Shown here piece after piece: positions 49,028-57,473 of a DNA stretch of 64,000 bases. The DNA is from Streptomyces sp. SA15 (GTDB lineage: Bacteria; Actinomycetota; Actinomycetes; Streptomycetales; Streptomycetaceae), in the NCBI RefSeq assembly GCF_002291145.1, contig NZ_NTGE01000094.1:45551-109550 (forward strand). The letters are read 5' to 3'. The translations under genes and the position numbers were made by a program. The notes under the pieces are model-generated. The model searched no databases and was not told the DNA's origin. It saw only the letters and a list, made by a program, of their open reading frames with translations. Within the stretch, counting starts at the first letter, position 1; every line of letters starts with the position of its first letter.

Positions 49028-49078
49028 GCGATCAAGCTATCGGGCCGCTCTGGTGCAGCGGCAGGTCTCGAACGCGCT

Positions 49079-49219
49079 CAGTTGGACACGTCAATCATCG
49101 TGGGGGCGGCGATCGGAGCCGTGTTCTTCAAGGAGCCGGGCGGTCAGCCGCCGCCAGGCCAGCTGCTCGGCGGGGTCATCGCTGTTGGCGTAAACCGAGG
49201 ACTGGTGATCGGCTACGGC
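49079..49219 (+). pseudogene. Possible C-terminal remnant of the EamA transporter
   Basis: In one plus-strand frame the peptide reads QLDTSIIVGAAIGAVFFKEP and then GGQPPPGQLLGGVIAVGVNR. The first part looks like the end of EamA proteins, where ...SIIVGAAIGAVFFKE... precedes the last membrane helix. The frame has no start and continues into unrelated sequence. If correct, it is the other side of the broken EamA gene at 44840. The competing reading is the minus-strand small ORF at 49091-49264, whose frame is well formed; both cannot be the original coding meaning. Confidence 0.45.
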
Positions 49220-49264
49220 CATGTCCGTGAGTTCCGCCGCCAGTGCGGCAACGTCGTGCGTCAC
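49091..49264 (-). CDS. Candidate 57-residue protein, unknown function
   Basis: The frame starts with GTG 49264 behind GGGAG (8 nt) and encodes VTHDVAALAAELTDMAVADH, then QSSVYANSDDPAEQLAWRRL and TARLLEEHGSDRRPHDD. Composition is that of a helical soluble protein, and the start is 63 nt upstream of the maleylpyruvate-isomerase-like gene on the same strand, so they could be co-transcribed. Its second half is antisense to the putative EamA remnant, so it may be a shadow. Confidence 0.35.
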   Translation of the reverse strand: MTHDVAALAAELTDMAVADHQSSVYANSDDPAEQLAWRRLTARLLEEHGSDRRPHDD

Positions 49265-49877
49265 TCTCAACTCCCAGGTGGATTCGGTGCGTTGTGCCCG
49301 ACACTCGCGAGCCTAAAGGCGCATATCAGGTGTAAAGATCATTCCGGTGGCGAACTCCGGATGGCCGGCACGAGGCCGACGACCGGGATCGGGGGTGATT
49401 GGCAGATCTGTTCCACGCCCGCGAAGGAAAACCCCAGGTGAGGTGGCCGTGCCGGTGGAACAGATCTGCCAATCACTGGGTGAGCCGTGCTCGGCGTGGC
49501 CTCCGGCGACCTAGCGGCGATGACGGGCGTCGAGCCGCCCGGCTCGTCACCGGGGCCGACCGCCGCTGGTGTGGCCGAGCTCATCTGGGACGTGCGACGT
49601 CTCGCCGCGGGTCAGCTCCAGCAGGTCAGCGACCTGGCGGAATCCATGCGGGAGTAGCTGGCGGGATCGAGCGGAGATGGCCAGTGCCAAGCTCGTTCCG
49701 GCCAGGCAGCCGTCGATGATCTGTGATCGGGATCAGGCTGATGCTGCGCGGGACACCCATCTTCGGTGTATGGGAGGGACCCCTGGCTGCTCAGCCACCG
49801 AGGAACACCCGGAGCCCACTAGTCGACAGCAGGCCCGAAGGAGCACCCTGGAAGCAGATATTCCGGAGGTGATCGTC
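49265..49877. other. 613-bp gene-poor debris region
   Basis: No complete gene is seen. The region holds the 22-bp inverted repeat at 49395-49476, then a plus-strand open stretch 49496-49657 whose peptide ends AELIWDVRRLAAGQLQQVSD and LAESMRE. That resembles the helical C-terminus of some regulators and could be a remnant. From 49720 to 49860 there is only short inverted sequence (TGATCTGTGATCGGGATCA). This looks like the scarred edge of the inserted segment. Confidence 0.5.
49395..49476. repeat. Perfect 22-bp inverted repeat with 38-bp spacer
   Basis: GTGATTGGCAGATCTGTTCCAC at 49395-49416 (22 nt; core GGCAGATCTGTTCC) returns as its exact reverse complement at 49455-49476. No coding sequence lies between. 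It could be a terminator, a recombination site, or a relict of a small mobile element such as a MITE. Confidence 0.95.
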
Positions 49878-49880
49878 GTG

Positions 49881-50153
49881 ATGCACACCGCTGTGGGATG
49901 GCACGTCGAGCTCGAATTCCAGGAGGACGATCAGCACACGAAGGCGGCCGCGCTCGTGCGTCTGCCCGATGGCAGCGAGGTGCGGGCCCACGGACACGCG
50001 ACCCGGCACCGCACGGACGCGAATCAGCCGAGGGTGGGCGAGGAGATCGCCGGCGCACGGGCCCTCAACGAACTCGCGATGCGGCTGCTGACCAAGGCGC
50101 ACGACGAGATCGACGAGGCGTCCGGGCGGACCTCCCACCCGATCCACGTCTGA
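49881..50153 (+). CDS. DUF1876 (dsRBFP-like) small protein
   Basis: The 90-residue DUF1876 protein has VGWHVELEFQEDDQHTKAAALVRLPDG, then VRAHGHATRHRTDANQPRVGEEIAGARAL and MRLLTKAHDEID. These proteins have a double-stranded-RNA-binding-like fold and occur widely in actinobacteria without known function. The ATG 49881 (or GTG 49878) sits 8 nt after GGAGGTGATC, a near-perfect match to the 16S rRNA tail, one of the strongest ribosome sites in the window. It marks the return to conserved sequence. Confidence 0.85.
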   Translation: MHTAVGWHVELEFQEDDQHTKAAALVRLPDGSEVRAHGHATRHRTDANQPRVGEEIAGARALNELAMRLLTKAHDEIDEASGRTSHPIHV

Positions 50154-50171
50154 GCCGTCGGGCCAACGCCC

Positions 50172-51347
50172 TTACGCCGGTACGGCGGCGGCCCGCACCG
50201 CCCGGACCAGTGCCTGCGCCCGCGGGTCCGCCGTCACGGTCTTGCGGAAACCGTTGGTCACATAACCGAAGGCGATGCCGGTCTCCGGGTCGGCGAAGCC
50301 GAGGGCGCCGCCACGGCCCGGGTGGCCGAAGGAACCCGGGCCGAGGAGCGGTGATGCGCTGCCGTGCAGCATGTAGCCGAGGCCGAAGCGGGTGTTGACC
50401 ACGAGGACGCGGTCCGCTCCCGCCGACTCCTCTGCCCGGGCGAGTTCCACCGTGGCCGGGTCGAACAGCCGTACGCCGTCGACCTCGGTGATCAACGCCG
50501 CGTAGAAGCGGGCCAGTCCGTCGGCCGTCGCGATGCCGTTGGTCGCGGGCAGGGCCGCCGCGCGGTACGCCGGGTCGTTCTGGTCGGGGAAGGGGGTGAT
50601 CGCGGCGAAGGCCCGGCGGGTGAGGGAGGCCGGGTCGTCGTAGGCCTGGGTGACCGAACGCTTCGGGCGCACGCGCAGACTCGCCCCCGTGGCGGGCTCC
50701 GGCGCCTCGATCCGGCCGACGCGACCCGTCCGGCCCGCCGCCTCCTCGTCCGCCGGCAGCCCCAGCCACAGGTCCAGGCCCAGCGGCCCGGCCATCTCCG
50801 CAGCGATCCACTCGCCGGTCCCCATGCCGGTCACGCGCCGCACCAACTCGTCGAGCATCCAGCCGTACGTCAGCGCGTGATAGCCGTGATCCGTGCCGGG
50901 TGCCCAGGTGGGCGCTTGGGCGGCTACGGCCTCGGGGCCCTGCGAAGGCTCCAGGGCCTGCTCCGGCGTGAGCGGCCGGTCGAGCACCGGGAGCCCGGCC
51001 CGATGGTTCAGCACGTGCCGCACCAGCACCCGCTCCTTGCCGCGCGCCTTGAACTCCGGCCAGTACTCGCCGACCGGCGCGTCCAGGTCCAGCTCCCCGC
51101 GCTGACGCAGCAGCAGCGGTACGGCGGCGGCGACGCCCTTGGTCGCGGAGCGCATGATCTGTGCCGTGCCCCGCTCCCACGGCTCGGTGCCGTCGACATC
51201 GCGCGTGCCGGCCCACAGGTCGACGACCTTGCGGCCGTCCTGGTACACGGCGACGGCCGCGCCCCGGTCCCCGAGCGCCTCGAAGTTCCGTACGAACGCG
51301 TCCCTGACCGGCTCGAAGCCCTCGGCCACTGTGCCGTTCACGTCCAC
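50172..51347 (-). CDS. Serine hydrolase of the beta-lactamase class C/EstB family
   Basis: The 391-residue protein has the SxxK motif SATK (near residue 69), HRAGLPVL, the tyrosine motif YHALTYG (near 154-160, in the place of YxN), and a terminal FGHPGRGGALGFADPETGIAFGYVTNGF replacing the KTG region. It begins without signal peptide, so cytosolic. Relatives are esterases or peptidases rather than true beta-lactamases. The GTG start at 51347 has AGGAGG upstream. No partner is apparent; ohr/ohrR follow on the same strand. Confidence 0.9.
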   Translation of the reverse strand: MDVNGTVAEGFEPVRDAFVRNFEALGDRGAAVAVYQDGRKVVDLWAGTRDVDGTEPWERGTAQIMRSATKGVAAAVPLLLRQRGELDLDAPVGEYWPEFKARGKERVLVRHVLNHRAGLPVLDRPLTPEQALEPSQGPEAVAAQAPTWAPGTDHGYHALTYGWMLDELVRRVTGMGTGEWIAAEMAGPLGLDLWLGLPADEEAAGRTGRVGRIEAPEPATGASLRVRPKRSVTQAYDDPASLTRRAFAAITPFPDQNDPAYRAAALPATNGIATADGLARFYAALITEVDGVRLFDPATVELARAEESAGADRVLVVNTRFGLGYMLHGSASPLLGPGSFGHPGRGGALGFADPETGIAFGYVTNGFRKTVTADPRAQALVRAVRAAAVPA

Positions 51348-51398
51348 GTCCGTACTCCTCCTCGTCCCGCTGAAGTCGGGCCGTCGCCCGCGTCTTAC

Positions 51399-51893
51399 TC
51401 AGCCAAGCAGAATCGTCACGTCGATGTTCCCGCGGGTCGCGTTCGAGTACGGGCAGACCTCGTGGGCGGCGTCCACCAGCTTCGCCGCGATGTCCGCGTC
51501 CAGGACGGGGAGGGAGACGCTGAGGGCGACCGCGAGGCCGTAGCCGCGCTGCTTGTTGGGGCCGATGCCGACCTTCGCGGCGACCGTGGAGCCGGTCAGG
51601 TCGTAGCCCGCCCGGCGGCCGACCAGGACCAGCGCGTTGTGGAAGCAGGAGCTGTAGCCGGCCGCGAACAGCTGCTCCGGGTTGGTGCCGTTGCCGTCGC
51701 CGCCCAGCTCGGGCGGCATCGCGACCTTCAGCTCGATCTGGCCGTCCTGGCTGGTGACAAAGCCGTCCCGGCCGCCGTGCGCGGTGGCCTCGGCGACGTA
51801 CACGATCTTCGACGGACGGGTGTCGACAGCGGCGTCGACAGCGGCGTCGACAGCGGCGTCGACCGCTGTGCCGACGGCAGTGTCCTCAGTCAT
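51399..51893 (-). CDS. ohr: Organic hydroperoxide resistance protein (Ohr)
   Basis: The 164-residue OsmC/Ohr protein has both catalytic cysteines in place: FAAGYSSCFHNALVL and HEVCPYSNATRGNIDV; an Arg/Glu pair near the N-terminus completes the site. It reduces organic peroxides with lipoyl or thiol partners. The N-terminus carries an unusual extension built of VDAA repeats (12-bp DNA repeat) before TRPSKIVYVAEA, where other Ohr proteins start. The ATG 51893 has GGGGAG. The OhrR repressor gene lies directly upstream with a palindrome between. Confidence 0.93.
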   Translation of the reverse strand: MTEDTAVGTAVDAAVDAAVDAAVDTRPSKIVYVAEATAHGGRDGFVTSQDGQIELKVAMPPELGGDGNGTNPEQLFAAGYSSCFHNALVLVGRRAGYDLTGSTVAAKVGIGPNKQRGYGLAVALSVSLPVLDADIAAKLVDAAHEVCPYSNATRGNIDVTILLG

Positions 51894-51949
51894 GGCCGGC
51901 TCCCCCCGGAACAGGTGCGCGCAAATGCATCGTGCACAAGGTACCCGTC

Positions 51950-51970
51950 GGTAGTAGTCCGTTTACTACC
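51950..51970. promoter_or_regulatory. Candidate OhrR operator
   Basis: GGTAGTA (51950-51956) and TACTACC (51964-51970) are inverted with a 7-bp spacer, 57 bp before the ohr start and in the ohrR-ohr gap. MarR-type OhrR repressors bind dyads of this size. Confidence 0.55.
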
Positions 51971-52013
51971 AGGGGGTAGCAACCCCGGGTAACCCGAGAT
52001 CAGCGCATACGGG

Positions 52014-52475
52014 TCAGCGAGTACGCTCCGCAGCCGCCCCCGCCCTCTCCGCCAGCCGCCACAACTCCTCCCGCAACCGCGCGACCCCCGCACCGTCGAG
52101 CTCGGTCGCCGCGAGCAGCGCGCCCGGCACGCGCGCCGCGCGCTCCCGCAGCTCCTCCGCGCGCCCCGTGCAGGCGACCAGCACCGAGCGCTCATCGCGC
52201 GCCGCGCGCTCCCGGCGCACGAGCCCCGCCGACTCCAGCCGCTTCAGCAGCGGCGACACCGTGCCGTAGTCGAGCCGCAGCGCGCCGGCCAGTTCCTTGA
52301 CCGTCGTCTCGCCGCGCTCCCACAGCACCAGCAGCACGAGGTACTGCGGGTAGGTGAGGCCGAGCTCGTCGAGGAGCGGGCGGTACGCGGCCGTCACCGC
52401 GCGCTGGGCGGCGTACAGCGCGAAGCACAGCTGGTCGTCCAGCAGCAGGGACCCGGCGTCCTCTTGGTTCGTCAC
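52014..52475 (-). CDS. ohrR: MarR-family repressor OhrR
   Basis: The 153-residue MarR protein has the redox cysteine LLLDDQLCFALYAAQRAVTAAY (Cys near residue 17), as in one-Cys OhrR. The winged helix is ELAGALRLDYGTVSPLLKRLESAGLVRRERAARDERSVLV. It directly precedes ohr, the standard OhrR-Ohr arrangement, so peroxides release it from ohr. The start is GTG 52475. Just upstream begins the opposite-end neighbour cbiO on the same strand, so it is likely a separate unit. Confidence 0.92.
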   Translation of the reverse strand: MTNQEDAGSLLLDDQLCFALYAAQRAVTAAYRPLLDELGLTYPQYLVLLVLWERGETTVKELAGALRLDYGTVSPLLKRLESAGLVRRERAARDERSVLVACTGRAEELRERAARVPGALLAATELDGAGVARLREELWRLAERAGAAAERTR

Positions 52476-52485
52476 GCGCCCATTG

Positions 52486-53244
52486 TCACGGACGGCCCGG
52501 CGCGGCAGGCACCGAACGCGGGTCGAAACCGAACGGCAGCTCCAGCCGGTGGGCCCGCATCAGCTCGTCGTCGGAGAGCAGCTCCGCCGTCTTGCCGTCG
52601 GCCGCGATCGTGCCCTCGCTCAGGATCAGGGAGCGCGGGCACAGCTCCAGCGCGTACGGCAGGTCGTGCGTGACCATCAGCACCGTCACGTCCAACGACC
52701 GCAGGATGTCGGCCAGTTCGCGACGGGAGGCCGGGTCGAGGTTGGAGGACGGCTCGTCGAGGACCAGGATCTCCGGCTCCATGGCGAGCACGGTCGCGAC
52801 CGCCACCCGGCGCCGCTGGCCGAAGGAGAGGTGGTGCGGGGGCCGGTCGGCGAAGTCCCGCATGCCGACCCGCTCCAGGGCCGTACGTACCCGCGCCTCC
52901 AGTTCGGGCCCCTTCACCCCGGCCGCCGCCGGCCCGAACGCCACGTCCTCCCGCACGGTCGGCATGAACAGCTGGTCGTCCGGGTCCTGGAAGACGATGC
53001 CGACCTTGCGCCGGATCTCGGCCATGTGCTGCCTACCGACGGGCAGCCCGGCGACCTTCACCGTGCCGGTGCCGCCGGTCAGGATGCCGTTGAGGTGGAG
53101 GACGAGGGTCGTCTTGCCGGCGCCGTTGGGACCGAGCAGCGCGACCCGCTCGCCGCGCGCGATCGTGAAGTCGACGCCGAACAGGGCCTGGTGCCCGTCG
53201 GGATAAGCGAAGGCCAGTCCGGCCACTTCCAGTGAAGCTGTCAC
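52486..53244 (-). CDS. cbiO: ECF-type ABC ATPase of a metal importer (CbiO/NikO)
   Basis: The 252-residue ATPase has Walker A GPNGAGKTT, Q-loop VFQDPDDQLF, signature LSFGQRRRVAVA and Walker B ILVLDEPSSNLDP, plus the switch His in VTHD. The start is GTG 53244, overlapping the CbiQ stop by 4 nt; ATG 53253 is also possible. It energises the CbiM-CbiQ importer encoded just upstream. The Nur-box-like site before cbiM suggests the ion is Ni2+ rather than Co2+. Confidence 0.93.
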   Translation of the reverse strand: MTASLEVAGLAFAYPDGHQALFGVDFTIARGERVALLGPNGAGKTTLVLHLNGILTGGTGTVKVAGLPVGRQHMAEIRRKVGIVFQDPDDQLFMPTVREDVAFGPAAAGVKGPELEARVRTALERVGMRDFADRPPHHLSFGQRRRVAVATVLAMEPEILVLDEPSSNLDPASRRELADILRSLDVTVLMVTHDLPYALELCPRSLILSEGTIAADGKTAELLSDDELMRAHRLELPFGFDPRSVPAAPGRP

Positions 53245-54002
53245 AGAGACCATCCCAACACGCAGACGACGAGGGCGGCGACGGGGAGGGCGAGGGCGTA
53301 CGACCACTGCGCCCGGGACGCGGTCACCTCGTCGATCACCGGCATCGAACCGGCGTACCCCCGGCTGACCATGGCCAGGTGCACGCGCTCGCCGCGCTCG
53401 TAGGAGCGGATGAAGAGCGCCCCCGCGGACTTGGCCAGCACGCCCCAGTGCTTGACGCCGCTCGCCTCGAAGCCCCGCGACTCCCGCGCGATCCGCATCC
53501 GCCGCATCTCGTCCGCGATGACGTCGCCGTAACGGATCATGAATGAGGCGATCTGCACGAGCAGTGGCGGGAGTTTCAGCCGCTGCAGTCCCAGCAGGAG
53601 TTCGCGCAGTTCGGTGGTGGAGGCGAGGAGGACGGAGGCGGCGACGCCGAGGGTGCCCTTGGCGAGCACGTTCCAGGCGCCCCACAGTCCGCTGACGCTC
53701 AGCGACATCCCGAGGACCTCGACCTGCTCGCCCTCCGCCACGAACGGCAGGAGCACCGCGAAGGCCACGAACGGCACCTCGATCAGCAGCCGCTTGAGCA
53801 GGAAGCCGGCGGGCACGCGGGCGACGTACGCGACGACGCCCAGCAGCACGGCGTACAGGCCGAACGTCCACATCGCCTCCCGTGGTGTCGAGACGACGAC
53901 CACGACGAAGGCGAAGACCGCCGCCAGCTTGGTGTGCGGCGGCAGGGCGTGCACGGGCGAGTGCCCGTGCCGGTAGAGCCTGTGCGCGTGCCCGGCGCCC
54001 AT
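53241..54002 (-). CDS. cbiQ: ECF transporter T component CbiQ/NikQ
   Basis: The 253-residue protein has 5-6 membrane helices and the T-component coupling motif ARESRGFEASG (A-R-G type, near residue 178), with a second like ERGERVHLAMVSRGYAG that contacts the ATPase. It overlaps cbiO by 4 nt. The start ATG at 54002 lies one nucleotide after the cbiM stop, so the three genes are one unit. Confidence 0.9.
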   Translation of the reverse strand: MGAGHAHRLYRHGHSPVHALPPHTKLAAVFAFVVVVVSTPREAMWTFGLYAVLLGVVAYVARVPAGFLLKRLLIEVPFVAFAVLLPFVAEGEQVEVLGMSLSVSGLWGAWNVLAKGTLGVAASVLLASTTELRELLLGLQRLKLPPLLVQIASFMIRYGDVIADEMRRMRIARESRGFEASGVKHWGVLAKSAGALFIRSYERGERVHLAMVSRGYAGSMPVIDEVTASRAQWSYALALPVAALVVCVLGWSL

Positions 54003-54003
54003 G

Positions 54004-55089
54004 TCAGACGCTCTCAGCGCTGTCTACGGCGTTCTCCACTGCCGTGTTCTCCACGGCCGTGGGGGAGGCGTCGTCCGTACGGCGCCTGCGGACCGCCCAG
54101 AACACCGCGCTGCCCGCGACGACGGTGACGCCGACGCCGATCACGCCCGCCAGGCCGCCGGACAGCCGGGCGTCCTCGACGTCCTTGACGCCGTAGTCGG
54201 CGAGCGGGGAGTCCGCGGTGGCGTGCTCCTCGGTCTTCTTGTCGATGCCCTTGTCGGCGGCGACCTTCTCCAGGCCGTCGGGGTCGGCGGAGGCGTAGAA
54301 GCTGACGAATCCGGCCAGGACGAGGGAGGTGACCAGGCCGATCGCCCACACCTTGCGGTGGGAGCGGGCGGCCACCGGGGCGGCCGGTTCCGCCGCGGGG
54401 ACGTCGACGAGTTCGCCGTTCACCCGCAGCTTCAGCTTCTGCGTCAGGCCGCGCGCGCCGTACACGAGGTCGGGGCGCACGGCGATGACCGCGCCGACGG
54501 TGAGGGCCGTGATGGCCGCCTCACCGATGCCGATCAGGACGTGCACGCCGATCATGGCGGTGGCGACCTTGCCGATCGCGACGTCCGTCGTGCCGCCGAC
54601 GGTGTACAGGAGCGTGAAGGCCAGTGCCGCGGCCGGGACCGAGAGCAGGGCGGCGACGAAGGAGGCGACGGTCACCGAACGGCGGGCGCGCGGCAGGACC
54701 TTCACCAGCCCGCGGAAGACGGCGTACGCGACGACCGTCGTGACGATCGCCATGCACGTGATGTTCACGCCGAGCGCGGTCAGACCGCCGTCCGCGAAGA
54801 GGATGCCCTGCATCAGCAGGACGACGGAGACGCACAGGACCCCTGTGTAGGGGCCGACGAGTATCGCGGCGAGCGCGCCGCCGAGCAGATGGCCGCTTGT
54901 TCCCGCCGCGACGGGGAAGTTGAGCATCTGCACGGCGAAGATGAAGGCGGCCACGAGGCCGGCCAACGGCGCGGTGCGCTCGTCCAGCTCGCGGCGCGCG
55001 CCGCGCAGGCTCACGGCGACGGCGGCCGCGGCGACCGCCCCGGTCGCTACGGAGGTGGGGGCGTCGATGAATCCATCAGGCACATGCAC
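54004..55089 (-). CDS. cbiM: Substrate-binding S component, fused CbiM-CbiN
   Basis: The 361-residue protein has an N-terminal CbiM part (MHVPDGFIDAPTS; the N-terminal His2 is the metal ligand in this family) with GTSGHLLGGALAAILVGPYTG and QGILFADGGLTALGVNI. A C-terminal CbiN-like part contains DPDGLEKVAADKGI (PDGLE domain) and a last helix. Such fusions import Ni2+ or Co2+. A Nur-type dyad covers the predicted -35 region, favouring nickel. There is no B12 riboswitch in the 190-bp leader. ATG 55089 lies about 10 nt after TATCAT. Confidence 0.9.
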   Translation of the reverse strand: MHVPDGFIDAPTSVATGAVAAAAVAVSLRGARRELDERTAPLAGLVAAFIFAVQMLNFPVAAGTSGHLLGGALAAILVGPYTGVLCVSVVLLMQGILFADGGLTALGVNITCMAIVTTVVAYAVFRGLVKVLPRARRSVTVASFVAALLSVPAAALAFTLLYTVGGTTDVAIGKVATAMIGVHVLIGIGEAAITALTVGAVIAVRPDLVYGARGLTQKLKLRVNGELVDVPAAEPAAPVAARSHRKVWAIGLVTSLVLAGFVSFYASADPDGLEKVAADKGIDKKTEEHATADSPLADYGVKDVEDARLSGGLAGVIGVGVTVVAGSAVFWAVRRRRTDDASPTAVENTAVENAVDSAESV

Positions 55090-55109
55090 CGTTCGATGAT
55101 AGTGGCTTG

Positions 55110-55126
55110 TTGCGAACAGCTTGCAA
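55110..55126 (-). promoter_or_regulatory. Nur-box-like dyad before the metal-importer operon
   Basis: On the minus strand TTGCAA-GCTGT-TCGCAA matches the Streptomyces Nur box tTGCaa-N5-ttGCAA at all but one position. TATCAT lies 19 nt beyond TTGCAA, so TTGCAA may double as the -35 element. Nickel-bound Nur would block this promoter. Confidence 0.75.
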
Positions 55127-55280
55127 GAGAGATGCGCAGCGAACAGCTACAGACAGGCGGGCGGGCAACCGTCCGGTCCAGGAAGCGGAATCCAGGAAAT
55201 GTGCGACATTGGAAAGGGAGTGGATACACAGCTCCCACACAGATTCCACACAGATTACGCAGCGTGAGAGGGCCGTCACG

Positions 55281-55634
55281 ATGTCTGTAGTCGAGCAGTA
55301 CGCACGAGCCCACATCGTCTCGGACGTGGACATCTCGGAGGACGAGGCCGTCCCGGTGGTCCTGCGCTACGACCCCGACACCGACCCGCGCTCGGTACGG
55401 GTCGGCCTGCCCGGGACCCACGACGAGTGGACCTTCTCGCGCTCGCTCCTCGAGCAGGGCCTGCGCGCACCGGTCGGCAGCGGAGAGGTCCGCGTGTGGC
55501 CGTGCGGGCGCGTGCAGGCCGTGGTCGAGTTCCACACCCCGCAGGGCGTCTCGGTGGTGCAGTTCGATACGAAGGCGCTGCTCAGGTTCCTGCGGCGGAC
55601 GTACATGGCGACGGCGTCACCCGTCACTAGCTGA
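55281..55634 (+). CDS. ssgE: SsgA-like sporulation protein (SsgE position)
   Basis: The 117-residue SALP has DEAVPVVLRYDPDTDPRSVRV, the conserved HDEWTFSRSLLEQGL and VQFDTKALLRFLRRTY. In S. coelicolor the SALP beside the two PBP genes is SsgE, which helps separation of spores, so symbol and function rest on context. The start is ATG 55281 (GAGAGG upstream). It is divergent from cbiM and convergent with the first PBP gene. CACAGATT is directly repeated just upstream. Confidence 0.82.
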   Translation: MSVVEQYARAHIVSDVDISEDEAVPVVLRYDPDTDPRSVRVGLPGTHDEWTFSRSLLEQGLRAPVGSGEVRVWPCGRVQAVVEFHTPQGVSVVQFDTKALLRFLRRTYMATASPVTS

Positions 55635-55676
55635 GGCTCAGCTGCCCGCCTCCAGCCGCCCGCCTCCAGTTGCCCT

Positions 55677-55690
<14 letters not shown>
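55635..55690. repeat. 14-bp tandem repeats between ssgE and PBP gene ends
   Basis: The unit CCGCCCGCCTCCAG is repeated about four times (55645-55690), running into the last codons of the PBP gene on the minus strand (Leu-Lys-Ala-Gly-Gly). Likely a slippage product. Confidence 0.7.
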
Positions 55691-57377
<1,687 letters not shown>

Positions 57378-57473
57378 AGCCTTCGATCTCCTCCGGAATC
57401 CCAGGGTCCCCGTTGCCCTCTTAACTCCCAACGACGGCAACCACCCTAGAGTCCCGTCCTCCGCGGGCCGAGA

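Noticed and set aside
49395..49476. Insertion sequence ends
   Set aside because: The arms are only 38 bp apart and no transposase or second pair is present, so an intact IS is excluded; a relict remains possible.
51829..51893. A frameshift or assembly error at the start of ohr
   Set aside because: The VDAA repeat is an exact multiple of 12 bp, stays in frame and has a good ribosome site upstream, so repeat expansion is simpler.
55090..55280. Cobalamin riboswitch before cbiM
   Set aside because: No B12-box (GCCACTG-type core) was found and the leader is too short; a Nur-type dyad explains the control better.
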